Of a stretch of 64,000 nt of DNA, positions 18,390 through 27,088 are shown in pieces. The DNA comes from Leptospira interrogans serovar Manilae (GTDB lineage: Bacteria; Spirochaetota; Leptospiria; Leptospirales; Leptospiraceae): positions 1-64,000 of the forward strand of contig CAMCZP010000005.1 of the NCBI GenBank assembly GCA_945887855.1, read 5' to 3'. How positions within the stretch are numbered: position 1 is the stretch's first letter; each line of letters begins with the position of its first letter. The notes beneath the pieces were generated by a model that ran no database searches, was not told the DNA's origin, and worked only from the letters and a program-made list of their open reading frames with translations. Both the position numbers and the translations under genes were made by a program.

Positions 18390-19280
18390 ATGTTTAAACG
18401 AATTGGTTTCTTTTTTATAACCAATATCTTGATAATGATCACAATATCAATTTTAGTGAGGGTTTTGGGTTTTAATCACTACCTCACTAGGGCCGGTTTG
18501 GACTACTATTCCTTGGCAGGATTTTGTTTGATCTGGGGTATGGCTGGGTCTATTATTTCTCTCTTCTTATCCAAGACAATGGCTAAGTTTTCAATGGGCG
18601 TCAAAGAAGTATCCCCAACAGGTCCATATAGGGGTCTTCACCAAACAGTTCAAAGGTTATCAAAAGCAGCAGGGATATCCATGCCCGAAGTTGGAATCTA
18701 TGAAAGTCCGGAAATAAATGCCTTTGCCACTGGTCCAAGCAGTAGCAGTGCCCTTGTGGCGGTCTCTACAGGGCTTTTAAACCACATGAACGAGAATGAG
18801 GTGGAGGCTGTATTGGGCCATGAAATTGCCCACGTTGCCAACGGGGATATGGTGACCATGACTCTCATCCAGGGGATTGTGAATGCATTTGGGATGTTTA
18901 TTGCAAGGATCATAGGGTATGGGATCAGTCTTGCACTTGCCCGCGATGATGAAGATTCCTCACCCAGTTTTTTAATCCAATATATAGTCACCTTTGTATT
19001 AGAAATCATCTTTAGTATCCTCGGCTCCATGGTGGTTGCTTATTTCTCCCGCCTCAGAGAATTTCGTGCGGATGAGGGGGGTGCAAAGTATGCTGGAAGG
19101 CAGAATATGATAGCAGCACTGGAACGTTTGAAGAGATATTCTAATGGGCCTGTGGATGAAAGAGGAGCTGCACTTGCTTCTTTAAAAATTTCTTCCCATG
19201 GGGGTTTTCTTTCTCTATTTTCAACTCACCCACCTTTAGAGGATAGAATCAGAGCACTAAAAAGTATGGGAACTCGATAA
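18390..19280 (+). CDS. htpX: HtpX-type M48 membrane zinc metalloprotease
   Basis: 296 aa from ATG 18390, chosen over an upstream in-frame TTG (18375) because GGGAG lies 9 bases before it. Two N-terminal membrane segments, then the zinc site HEIAH with a downstream Glu in REFRADEGG as third ligand, and two more hydrophobic segments in between: the HtpX layout. It degrades misfolded inner-membrane proteins alongside FtsH. It ends just before a strong hairpin terminator. Confidence 0.96.
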   Translation: MFKRIGFFFITNILIMITISILVRVLGFNHYLTRAGLDYYSLAGFCLIWGMAGSIISLFLSKTMAKFSMGVKEVSPTGPYRGLHQTVQRLSKAAGISMPEVGIYESPEINAFATGPSSSSALVAVSTGLLNHMNENEVEAVLGHEIAHVANGDMVTMTLIQGIVNAFGMFIARIIGYGISLALARDDEDSSPSFLIQYIVTFVLEIIFSILGSMVVAYFSRLREFRADEGGAKYAGRQNMIAALERLKRYSNGPVDERGAALASLKISSHGGFLSLFSTHPPLEDRIRALKSMGTR

Positions 19281-19291
19281 AAATCTTTCAG

Positions 19292-19319
19292 ACCGGTGGT
19301 GTTTACTCCCACCGGTTTT
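19292..19319. terminator. Intrinsic terminator between htpX and the SDR gene
   Basis: ACCGGTGG (19292-19299) and CCACCGGT (19309-19316) form a perfect 8-bp GC-rich stem with a 9-base loop, followed by TTT on the plus strand. The two flanking genes converge here and the SDR stop codon starts at 19320, so it may serve both; the minus-strand T-run is more distant. Confidence 0.75.
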
Positions 19320-20028
19320 AAATTGCAGTGATACCACCATCCACTGTCCAATTGCTTCCATTGATATACCCCGATTCAGTATCCAAAATAAAATTTACTA
19401 CTCTAGCAATTTCTGCGGGTTGAGATATTTTTGCAGAAGGCGTCATTTCGATAATTTTTCTTTTGTGATCACTTACCTCTTCTTCCTGTACGCCCATTTT
19501 TGTATCCACATAGCCCGGGCTTATACAATTTGATGTAATACCAAACTCCCCCCACTCCGCCGCAATTGATTTTACAAACCCAACTAGAGCATGTTTTGAG
19601 CTAGAATATGCAACAGAATTCTTTGCTCCTACAATTGAGAGAGAAGATGCTATTCCCAAAAATCTACCATAGTTATTTTTTTTCCAATCGGGAAGTAATT
19701 CTTTTAATATAAAATATGCAGAAAATATATTAATATTAAATATACTAATAAAATCTGTTTCCCTTAAATTTACAATATCCACAAAAGGGCCCCCATACCC
19801 TGCACAATGAATAAAATTTAAGATATTTTTATTTATAAATTTACTATTCTCTTTGATTCTGTCGGGGTAGTTCAAATCAATTTCTAAAAATTCTTCATTT
19901 TTTAATAATTCCCTATTACTTTTAGTATCAATTGTAATACAAGGAATTCCTTGTTTGGATAAGATTTCTACTATAGATGTGCCTATTCCACCCATTCCCC
20001 CAGTTATTAAAACAGAACCCTTAATCAT
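19318..20028 (-). CDS. Short-chain dehydrogenase/reductase (FabG-like)
   Basis: 236 aa classical SDR. Glycine motif TGGMGGIG (9-16), catalytic Ser128/129, Tyr141 and Lys145 (YSSSK), and the C-terminal YINGSNWTVDGG. It should catalyse NAD(P)-dependent carbonyl/alcohol interconversion; the substrate is unknown. It overlaps the cyclase gene by 8 bases and is the last gene of a four-gene overlapping operon with a GT-C glycosyltransferase, hinting at envelope sugar or lipid chemistry, but this is only context. Confidence 0.9.
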   Translation of the reverse strand: MIKGSVLITGGMGGIGTSIVEILSKQGIPCITIDTKSNRELLKNEEFLEIDLNYPDRIKENSKFINKNILNFIHCAGYGGPFVDIVNLRETDFISIFNINIFSAYFILKELLPDWKKNNYGRFLGIASSLSIVGAKNSVAYSSSKHALVGFVKSIAAEWGEFGITSNCISPGYVDTKMGVQEEEVSDHKRKIIEMTPSAKISQPAEIARVVNFILDTESGYINGSNWTVDGGITAI

Positions 20029-21859
20029 TTTTTTTAATTTTTTTGGAAGATTTTATTCTAACTAAAAATTGCGTTTCTGCAAATCCTTTGAGCTCACTCT
20101 CAAATTTTTCAATATCTAATTCCTTTAATAATTCTTTTATATCCGGTATATCATAAATTTTTTTAGTTATCACAATATCTTTTCCTTTGCATTGCCCTTC
20201 AGTTCTGGCAGCTAAATTTACTGTACTACCAAAATAATCCAACCTATCATTCATATTTACAACTAAAGCGGGGCCAAAGTGAATTCCAATTTTTAATTGG
20301 AGTAAATCTTCCCCATACTTACTATTTAAATTTTCAATTTCTTCATGAACTTTTATTGAATAATTGACTGCATCCTTGGGATTTAAAAAAACAGCCATTA
20401 CAGCATCACCAATAGTTTTTACAATTGCACCATTAAACTGAGAGATATATTTGAATAATATATCAAAATGATCACCTACAATTTTATAGGCGTATGCATC
20501 CCCTTTTTTATTATAAAACACAGTAGAGCCTTTTAAATCTGTAAAAAGAAGGGCAATACTTTTTATAGATATTTCCTGATCTTTTCGTAGTACATCACTC
20601 GAAAAATGAAATCTAAATTCTTGCATAGCAGTTACTTCACTAGCTGTAACCACATCTAAAAGCCAATCAGCTTTCTCAATTTTAACTAGAATTTCATATT
20701 CATTTGGATTTTTTATAAATATTTTTAAATTCTCTCCAGAAGTTTCAATTATTTGGTTTACGGGAAGAAATTCTATAGATTCCACTCGTGGATTAAATTG
20801 ATCTACATTGATCCTTGTACTGTACTTCCATTGAGGTGAAAGAATTAAATAAATACCATTTTTTAAAGGGATTTCTATATTTTTTGATGAGTTCTTTGGA
20901 ATTCTTATTTGATTTCGAATATGTGGAGTATTGCCCGGTCCGCCAAAACAAAAAACTCCTCCAAATGTTTCTCTAATAGAAATATTTGGTGTAAAAGTGA
21001 GCTCTACATTCCTATCAAAATCAATTCCATAATCAATATTACAAGATTTGCAATGCACTTTTTCTTCTAATGTAGATAAATTATGAAAGTTACTACCACT
21101 TCCTTTGCATTCAGGACATAATATATTCCAATTTAAGTCGAAGTATCCTTCTTTGGTGGCTTTTAAAAAAAACTCCAATGTCTTTTTTTTGTCTTCATTT
21201 ATAATTTTTGCAACCCTGTAAGGTTTGATTCTGAGTAAATCATTATCTGGTGCATTTAATATATATGTGCTTATTTTAGTAGAAAAAATTTCATCATGAG
21301 TGATTTGTAGAAATTTTTCTTTTAGTAAGTTTACTTCATTTGATTCATGATTTTTTTTCTGGATGCCAAATACAGGAATAGCCAATTCTTGATTAGTTAA
21401 CAGAAAATCATCTACCTCTTTAAAAACCTTTCTAAAATTAGAGATCATACTATTTTGAATTTCCATTTTTATTAAAGGATTTAATAAAAAATGGAAAGGG
21501 ATCACTCTAATAAGAAAATTAACTGTAAAACCATTTTCATTTCTACTAATAGTACATTTGAATTGCATTCTTTTTAAGGGACCCTTAGAAAATATTCTAT
21601 ATACACCGAAAAATTTATTTTCAATCCATTCAAAAGGAAATTCTCTAAATTTTGAAACTATCCCAAGACTTGATATTGATTTTCCATAGAGAAGACTTCC
21701 TCCATTTTTATCTTCAATCATATCAAAAATTATGGGATTTTTGTAAAATGAACGATTGATCTTATCAGTATTTGAAATTAAATCCCATGCTAATTCTAAT
21801 TCTGAATTCATTTCGATACCCCATCTAAATGTGAGTATTTTAGAAAAAATACTTTTCAT
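20021..21859 (-). CDS. Class III adenylate cyclase with N-terminal SRPBCC-like domain and zinc ribbon
   Basis: 612 aa. Residues ~10-155 look like an SRPBCC/START-type ligand-binding domain (LAWDLISNTDKIN). A zinc ribbon follows (Cys248, Cys251, Cys270, Cys273), then a beta-rich section, and the cyclase domain at ~435-600. Metal Asp441 and Asp485 are present; Lys481 and Asp541 occupy the adenine-specifying positions, favouring ATP over GTP. No membrane segment. The ATG overlaps the small ORF's stop by 4 bases and has no good Shine-Dalgarno, pointing to translational coupling. An internal ATG at 21811 has GGGG upstream but would remove the first strand of the SRPBCC-like domain. Confidence 0.9.
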   Translation of the reverse strand: MKSIFSKILTFRWGIEMNSELELAWDLISNTDKINRSFYKNPIIFDMIEDKNGGSLLYGKSISSLGIVSKFREFPFEWIENKFFGVYRIFSKGPLKRMQFKCTISRNENGFTVNFLIRVIPFHFLLNPLIKMEIQNSMISNFRKVFKEVDDFLLTNQELAIPVFGIQKKNHESNEVNLLKEKFLQITHDEIFSTKISTYILNAPDNDLLRIKPYRVAKIINEDKKKTLEFFLKATKEGYFDLNWNILCPECKGSGSNFHNLSTLEEKVHCKSCNIDYGIDFDRNVELTFTPNISIRETFGGVFCFGGPGNTPHIRNQIRIPKNSSKNIEIPLKNGIYLILSPQWKYSTRINVDQFNPRVESIEFLPVNQIIETSGENLKIFIKNPNEYEILVKIEKADWLLDVVTASEVTAMQEFRFHFSSDVLRKDQEISIKSIALLFTDLKGSTVFYNKKGDAYAYKIVGDHFDILFKYISQFNGAIVKTIGDAVMAVFLNPKDAVNYSIKVHEEIENLNSKYGEDLLQLKIGIHFGPALVVNMNDRLDYFGSTVNLAARTEGQCKGKDIVITKKIYDIPDIKELLKELDIEKFESELKGFAETQFLVRIKSSKKIKKND

Positions 21860-21984
21860 GTTATTACTTTTTTTTCTATTGATTTTTCATCTTTTAAATT
21901 GATAAGTCCTTCTCTATCCACTTCATAATCAGTACTTTTTATTCTTTGAAATAATTTAGAATTTTTAGAGATTGGATTATTCAT
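21856..21984 (-). CDS. 42-aa small protein overlapping both neighbours
   Basis: Begins MNNPISKNSK and ends KKVIT. The ATG at 21984 lies 8 bases inside the glycosyltransferase end, with AAAGGG about 8 bases upstream; the TGA overlaps the cyclase ATG (ATGA). It fills exactly the 117-base interval between two otherwise non-overlapping genes. It is charged and hydrophilic, with no membrane segment or known motif. Its position suggests it is translated and couples the cyclase to the upstream gene. Whether the peptide itself has a function is unknown. Confidence 0.55.
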   Translation of the reverse strand: MNNPISKNSKLFQRIKSTDYEVDREGLINLKDEKSIEKKVIT

Positions 21985-23851
21985 TTGTTTTTCCCTTTTC
22001 TTGATTTTTTTTAATTGAATCAATTTTTCCTAAAAAAATTGCTTGTTTTTCACGATTTTCATTACTTTGGAAGTAGTACTCGTTAAATTCATTATAATCT
22101 ATTATAAATTCTTTGTTATTTTTACTATCTATATTTTTAATATATGAATTTAGATAGTCGTTAAAATTTGTATATTTAAAATGACCTGATGATTCTAGTT
22201 TACTTAAAATTTCTTGGTTATAGGTTATTATCCTCCATGGAAATTTTGAAATAGAGGTCTCTAATTTATTATATTCCCTAATATAAGAGAAATTAGTTTC
22301 AAAGAGGTGGAAATGAATTTTTCTTTTTTTTAAATATTCTAAGTCTGCAGATTTTTCATGCCCAACTTTTCCACGCTCTTTTATTTTTTTATGTGCTATG
22401 AATTTGTCAGTTAAACCTGTCACAGACTCTATAGCAACTAAAGGATCTAAATAATATGCCATCATTGCCTGGGTACCTCCAAAAGAAATTCTAACTCCCA
22501 ATTCCCGAAAATTATTTCTATGTGGAATTAATTTATTTTTTAGTTTATATACCTCTTTAATCTTATAAATTTTATTTTCATCTGTAATCCCATTTTTTTC
22601 TGGAAAGGGTTGGTTTTTAAATGGATCAATTGAATTAAACGTGAGAAGTACAAATAAGAATGCTACCAGTCTAATTGCTCTTTCTCCTAAAAAATTATAT
22701 AGATAAATTTCAAATCCTAAAAAAAATAATGGACTCAAAGGTATCAAGAGCCTTGCGTACATAAAATCTCCCCCAATCAAAAATAAATAAAATATATAGA
22801 TGAACGAGGGAATAAGAGCTAAAAAAAACCAATCTATTTCTAGACGATAATTATTTAATTTAAAATTAATTTCAGATGATTCTTCCGTTATTTTGAAAAA
22901 ATTCCTATATTTTCTTTTTTGTAACCATCCATTTTTTTCTTTTGGATCTTTGGTGAAGTATAAATTAATATTAAATTGTTTAAAATACAAAATAATAAAA
23001 AAATACAGCAATAATCCAAAGAAAAAATAAAAGATATAATATGAATTAAAGTACATGGCTATATATTTTATTCCCTGCTGGTAATACAAACTCCCAGCTT
23101 CTTTTGCATAAAAAGTATTTGGCCATAAGTACCCATAAAATTGATATCTCCAGTAAAAATATGGGATATAAATTATTATAAAGGGAATATGAATAGATAA
23201 ATTTTTGAAAACAATTGATTTAAAACTACTATCATTATTTCTAAATACCAAATAAAATAAGGATGCTAATCCATAAAATAAAAGCCCATCGGGTCTAGTC
23301 ATACATAATAAGGTTAAAGATGTAAAACCAATCCACAATGAAAGTTGGTTTCTATAAAAAAATAGTACTAAAATTCCAAATAATAATAAAAAAGAAAAAA
23401 ATGATGTTTCTAATCCGGAAGTGGCATATACCCTGGCATGATACTGAACCGAAAAGCAAATCATAGAAAGTGGCACGTAAATTCTTTCTTTTCCAATTTT
23501 TATTTCTTGAATCTTTTTACCTGCAAAGAAGAGCAAAACTAAATTAAGTATAAAACTTAACAGCCCCAATCCCTGGGAAAACCTTTCTGGAGATACACCC
23601 ATTGAAATCCCTGAACTAATCAATATCATCCATAAAAAATTGGTGTACCCCTCCACTGATTCACCAGAATTGTATACAGGACCCAATCCCTTAGATAGAT
23701 TTAAAGAATATCTAAATGTAATAAATGCATCATCGCACAACCAATGTAGTTTATAAGCAGAATAAAAAGCTGTGAGGATTGTAACCGAAAACAAAATATA
23801 GGAAATGTATTTACCATAAATTTTTGTGGGCTCTTTGCTTTCTCTCGCCAT
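21977..23851 (-). CDS. Polytopic GT-C-type glycosyltransferase (AftB/PMT-like)
   Basis: 624 aa with about ten membrane segments. The first outer loop carries DDAFITFRYSLNLSKG and GESVEGYTNFLW, the hallmark of a bacterial GT-C family that uses polyprenyl-phosphate sugars; the paired Asp is the usual metal or catalytic site. A soluble C-terminal part (~430-624) follows. It probably adds a sugar to an envelope acceptor outside the membrane; donor and acceptor are unknown. First gene of the overlapping operon leading to the 42-aa ORF, cyclase and SDR. Confidence 0.82.
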   Translation of the reverse strand: MARESKEPTKIYGKYISYILFSVTILTAFYSAYKLHWLCDDAFITFRYSLNLSKGLGPVYNSGESVEGYTNFLWMILISSGISMGVSPERFSQGLGLLSFILNLVLLFFAGKKIQEIKIGKERIYVPLSMICFSVQYHARVYATSGLETSFFSFLLLFGILVLFFYRNQLSLWIGFTSLTLLCMTRPDGLLFYGLASLFYLVFRNNDSSFKSIVFKNLSIHIPFIIIYIPYFYWRYQFYGYLWPNTFYAKEAGSLYYQQGIKYIAMYFNSYYIFYFFFGLLLYFFIILYFKQFNINLYFTKDPKEKNGWLQKRKYRNFFKITEESSEINFKLNNYRLEIDWFFLALIPSFIYIFYLFLIGGDFMYARLLIPLSPLFFLGFEIYLYNFLGERAIRLVAFLFVLLTFNSIDPFKNQPFPEKNGITDENKIYKIKEVYKLKNKLIPHRNNFRELGVRISFGGTQAMMAYYLDPLVAIESVTGLTDKFIAHKKIKERGKVGHEKSADLEYLKKRKIHFHLFETNFSYIREYNKLETSISKFPWRIITYNQEILSKLESSGHFKYTNFNDYLNSYIKNIDSKNNKEFIIDYNEFNEYYFQSNENREKQAIFLGKIDSIKKNQEKGKTNE

Positions 23852-24119
23852 GTCAAAAAGCAGTATACAAATCTCATCTGAATAAGAAAATAAAGTTTTT
23901 ATAGAAAAGTACAGGCATATGGATGTAATAGGTCAAATTGCTTCCTATTTAAAGATCCCCAAAAAAAAGTTAAAATAATAATGGGGGAAAAATCAAAAAA
24001 GAAGCTTGTAGAAATTGATATTTAAGCTATTTTTTTTCTTGACTAGTGTAAAAAATATAAGACTTTAAAGGCTTAAGAAAAAATTCTAACACTGTATCTA
24101 AAAGAGAACCCAAACTAAT

Positions 24120-24455
24120 ATGCCAATAAATCACAGAAAATCAGGAGAAATGAACATCATTGATCTAACCGGAAGCCTTGACATCTATACAGCTACTGAT
24201 TTAAAAACTCTGTTCGAAGGATTTATCACCAAGCAAGATAACAAAGTAATCATCAATTTAGAAAAGCTAAGCTATATTGATTCCTCTGGGATTGGTATGT
24301 TAATCAAGCTCATGAACTATGTCAAAGAAAGGGATGGTCAATTTTTATTGACGAATATGAAGCCTCCCATGGCTAAGGTGTTCAAGGTGGCTGGATTGAC
24401 TTCTTATTTTAAATTTTTAGGAGACAAAGAATTTGCGGAGCAATATCCAAACTGA
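24120..24455 (+). CDS. STAS-domain anti-sigma factor antagonist
   Basis: 111 aa, a single STAS domain. The phosphorylation site is Ser56 in YIDSSGIGML, preceded by Asp54, as in SpoIIAA/RsbV. Such proteins bind and release anti-sigma or Ser/Thr kinase-type regulators depending on phosphorylation. No partner kinase or sigma factor is in the window. It overlaps the J-domain gene by 23 bases. The 268-base gap upstream (23852-24119) contains no ORF that I can support and no convincing promoter spacing. Confidence 0.93.
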   Translation: MPINHRKSGEMNIIDLTGSLDIYTATDLKTLFEGFITKQDNKVIINLEKLSYIDSSGIGMLIKLMNYVKERDGQFLLTNMKPPMAKVFKVAGLTSYFKFLGDKEFAEQYPN

Positions 24456-25293
24456 GGAAATAGCCCGCTCCCATTTACGAGATGTAATTACAACAATCCA
24501 AGGGCACTCTGTAGAATGTAAATGGTTTGTAAGTTCTACACAGCTCATTTCCCTATTGTACATAAAAAAAGAAGACTACTATAGAGAGCTTTACTCCTTA
24601 CGAAATGCAAATTTCAATCCAGCTAAATTAACAGGATTCCATGAGGAAGAGTGTATGTATCTATGTCTCCTTCTCGAAAAAATCCTACGATTGGGAGATG
24701 TGGAAGAAGAATTTATAAAAGCAGGAATTTATTTCAATGAAAAATCCCTATCTATTCTACGGGAAAAATTTATAGAGTGTCTTTTTGAGCTCTTATCCAA
24801 GCACAAAGTAGACAAAGATCTTTTGATGATTTTAAGCTCGGCTACCATCAATTTTGATGATGCTTTTGATACATATTTTTTTGATAAGTTCAATATGGAT
24901 CGAATTATAGATTTTACAATTGAAGCCTTTATTTCCAACTATTCGATTGATCCCTTCTTTGGTGGAGAAATATTTTTAAAAAAGTTTTTAGAAGACCAGG
25001 TTCAGTATAAAAAGATACCCTTTGCCCAAATCACCGAAGAGTATAGGGAGAGGTACTACTATGAACTGTTTGGAAGGCTAAGAAAATCACAAAATTCTCC
25101 CAAACTATCCAAAGAAATTAGGCAGCTTTTAGCATATTTTAACTTAGAAGATGGAACAGATAAAAAAAAGCTAAATACGAGATACAAAGAATTATTAAAA
25201 ATATATCATCCCGATGTTAACAAATCAGGACTTGAAAAAACTAAAGAAATTATAAAAAATTACAAAAAGCTACATTCACTATTAGAAATCTAA
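24433..25293 (+). CDS. Helical protein with C-terminal J-domain
   Basis: 286 aa, starting at TTG 24433 because AGGAG (in TTAGGAGAC) lies about 10 bases upstream, inside the STAS gene. Residues 1-220 are helical with no recognised family. The last ~55 residues (LLAYFNLEDG onward) form a J-domain helix pair with the diagnostic HPD at 259-261 followed by VNKSG. J-domains recruit and stimulate DnaK; a C-terminal location is unusual for DnaJ but common in specialised co-chaperones. Coupling to the STAS gene suggests a shared regulatory role. The end overlaps the convergent purM by 12 bases. Confidence 0.85.
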   Translation: MRSNIQTEEIARSHLRDVITTIQGHSVECKWFVSSTQLISLLYIKKEDYYRELYSLRNANFNPAKLTGFHEEECMYLCLLLEKILRLGDVEEEFIKAGIYFNEKSLSILREKFIECLFELLSKHKVDKDLLMILSSATINFDDAFDTYFFDKFNMDRIIDFTIEAFISNYSIDPFFGGEIFLKKFLEDQVQYKKIPFAQITEEYRERYYYELFGRLRKSQNSPKLSKEIRQLLAYFNLEDGTDKKKLNTRYKELLKIYHPDVNKSGLEKTKEIIKNYKKLHSLLEI

Positions 25294-26319
25294 TGTAACC
25301 CCACGCTCACCATTTTTAATCTCACCTATGAGGGTAGCAGATTCTCCGCATTGATTTAGGAATTGTACTACGCTTTCCGCTTTGGATTTTTCTACGATTA
25401 GAATAAAACCCATACCCATATTAAAAGTTGAAAATAACTCTTTTTTTGATATGGAATGATCCTTACTAATTTTTGAGAAACAATAATTATCTGGAAATTT
25501 TTTGTAATCTATATAAGCATGATTGTTTTTCTTTAAGACTCTGGGTATATTTTCATAAAATCCACCGCCCGTTATATGAACCATGCCCTTAATAGTTTCC
25601 CGTTGTAGGAGCTTTAAGATGGAATCTACATAGATTCTTGTTGGCTTAAAAAGATAATTTTTTATAAAATCTAATTCATCACTATTTTCTGGCAATTTAT
25701 TTCCATCTCTTAAATATAACTTTCTTAAGAGGGAAAAACCATTGCTGTGTGGGCCACTCGAATCTAAACCAATGATCATATCCCCTTCACTTATATCTTT
25801 TCCATCAATGATTTCAGATTTTTCTACTACTCCCACAGCAAATCCAGCTAGGTCATACTCATCTTCTCTCATGACCCCGGGGTGCTCGGCAGTTTCTCCA
25901 CCAACTAAACTCGCCCCACATTCCTTACAACCCTTCACAATTCCAGATACAATAGAATCCATTTTTTGGATGTCTAATTTTCCACAAGATATGTAGTCCA
26001 AAAAAAAGAGAGGTCTTGCTCCATTTACCAATAAATCATTCACGCACATGGCAACTAAATCAATTCCAATTGTATCATGGATGTTTAACAATCTAGCAAT
26101 TTCAAGTTTTGTTCCAACACCATCCGTTCCACTGAGTAGTACGGGGTCTTTATAATTTTTTAAAAATGATACATCGTAGGCTGCTGCAAAACCACCCAAT
26201 CCCCCGAGTACTCTGGGATTGTGAGTGGAATGAACTTTATCTTTTATTCTTTTTATAAAATCTTGACCTTTGTGAGTATCTACTCCAGCGCTTTTATAGG
26301 AAAGTTCTTCATTTGACAT
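25282..26319 (-). CDS. purM: Phosphoribosylformylglycinamidine cyclo-ligase (AIR synthetase)
   Basis: 345 aa, full length. Start SYKSAGVDTHKGQDFI, GTDGVGTKLEIA, MCVNDLLVNGARPLFFLDY and GGGFYENIPR are the PurM signature blocks. It makes aminoimidazole ribonucleotide from FGAM with ATP in purine synthesis, in the cytosol. Its start overlaps the end of murI by 11 bases, so the two are probably co-transcribed, though the pathways are unrelated. Confidence 0.97.
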   Translation of the reverse strand: MSNEELSYKSAGVDTHKGQDFIKRIKDKVHSTHNPRVLGGLGGFAAAYDVSFLKNYKDPVLLSGTDGVGTKLEIARLLNIHDTIGIDLVAMCVNDLLVNGARPLFFLDYISCGKLDIQKMDSIVSGIVKGCKECGASLVGGETAEHPGVMREDEYDLAGFAVGVVEKSEIIDGKDISEGDMIIGLDSSGPHSNGFSLLRKLYLRDGNKLPENSDELDFIKNYLFKPTRIYVDSILKLLQRETIKGMVHITGGGFYENIPRVLKKNNHAYIDYKKFPDNYCFSKISKDHSISKKELFSTFNMGMGFILIVEKSKAESVVQFLNQCGESATLIGEIKNGERGVTLDF

Positions 26320-27088
26320 ATCTTGTTTCTTCTCTTGGATTAAAATTTAAATATCTATAGGCAATTTGAAATGCAAGATCATTGCCACCATTGAGTACCA
26401 GTTCTATTCTACTCTCTCTATCTATCTCCGGAAGGGAAAGCATACCTGTGATATGTTTGATTGTTCCAAGATTTCCGTCGTACAATTTTAAATCTCTATT
26501 GTACCGTGAGAATAGAGGTCGTATCAAAAGATAATGGGTGCAACCCAAAACAATTATATTAATATTCTTTTCTTTTAATTCTAAAAGGATTGGATCTAAA
26601 AATTCCACACAACCAGGAATATCCTCTTTGTCTATCAATGCTGCCAAACCATCACAATTAATAGGATGTAATACATGTCCTGCACCGAGAGATTTTTCTA
26701 GCCTACTAAATTTTTCTTCTTTAAGTGTAAGGGATGTAGCAAAAACAGCTATGTTTTGGTTAGGATTTTCCAATACTGCTGGTTTTAATGCTGGTTCCAT
26801 TCCAAAAATTGGAATACTATATCTTGACCTTAGCTCTAATGCTGCAGCAGATGTAGCTGTATTGCATGCAAGAAGAATTGCATCCACATTCTCATGGATG
26901 AAGTATTGTACTATAGTTTCAGTTAATTGAATTACATCTTTTGTGGATTTATTTCCGTATGGACTATTGATTAAATCTCCGTAATATATATAATCTGCAC
27001 CAGGATTTGCATTGGCTAGCTCGGAAAGTACAGCAAGACCTCCAAATCCAGAGTCCATCACACCAATTATTTTTACTTTTTCGCTCAT
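26309..27088 (-). CDS. murI: Glutamate racemase
   Basis: 259 aa, standard length. MDSGFGGLAVLSEL carries the first catalytic-site region, LACNTATSAA the first catalytic Cys and LGCTHYL the second. It converts L- to D-glutamate for peptidoglycan, matching the MurC/MurE cluster 15-20 kb away. Overlaps the aminotransferase by 4 bases (ATGA) and purM by 11. Confidence 0.97.
   Translation of the reverse strand: MSEKVKIIGVMDSGFGGLAVLSELANANPGADYIYYGDLINSPYGNKSTKDVIQLTETIVQYFIHENVDAILLACNTATSAAALELRSRYSIPIFGMEPALKPAVLENPNQNIAVFATSLTLKEEKFSRLEKSLGAGHVLHPINCDGLAALIDKEDIPGCVEFLDPILLELKEKNINIIVLGCTHYLLIRPLFSRYNRDLKLYDGNLGTIKHITGMLSLPEIDRESRIELVLNGGNDLAFQIAYRYLNFNPREETRYVK

Noticed and set aside
26538..26930. 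130-codon plus-strand ORF
   Set aside because: Lies wholly antisense within murI, which has all family motifs.
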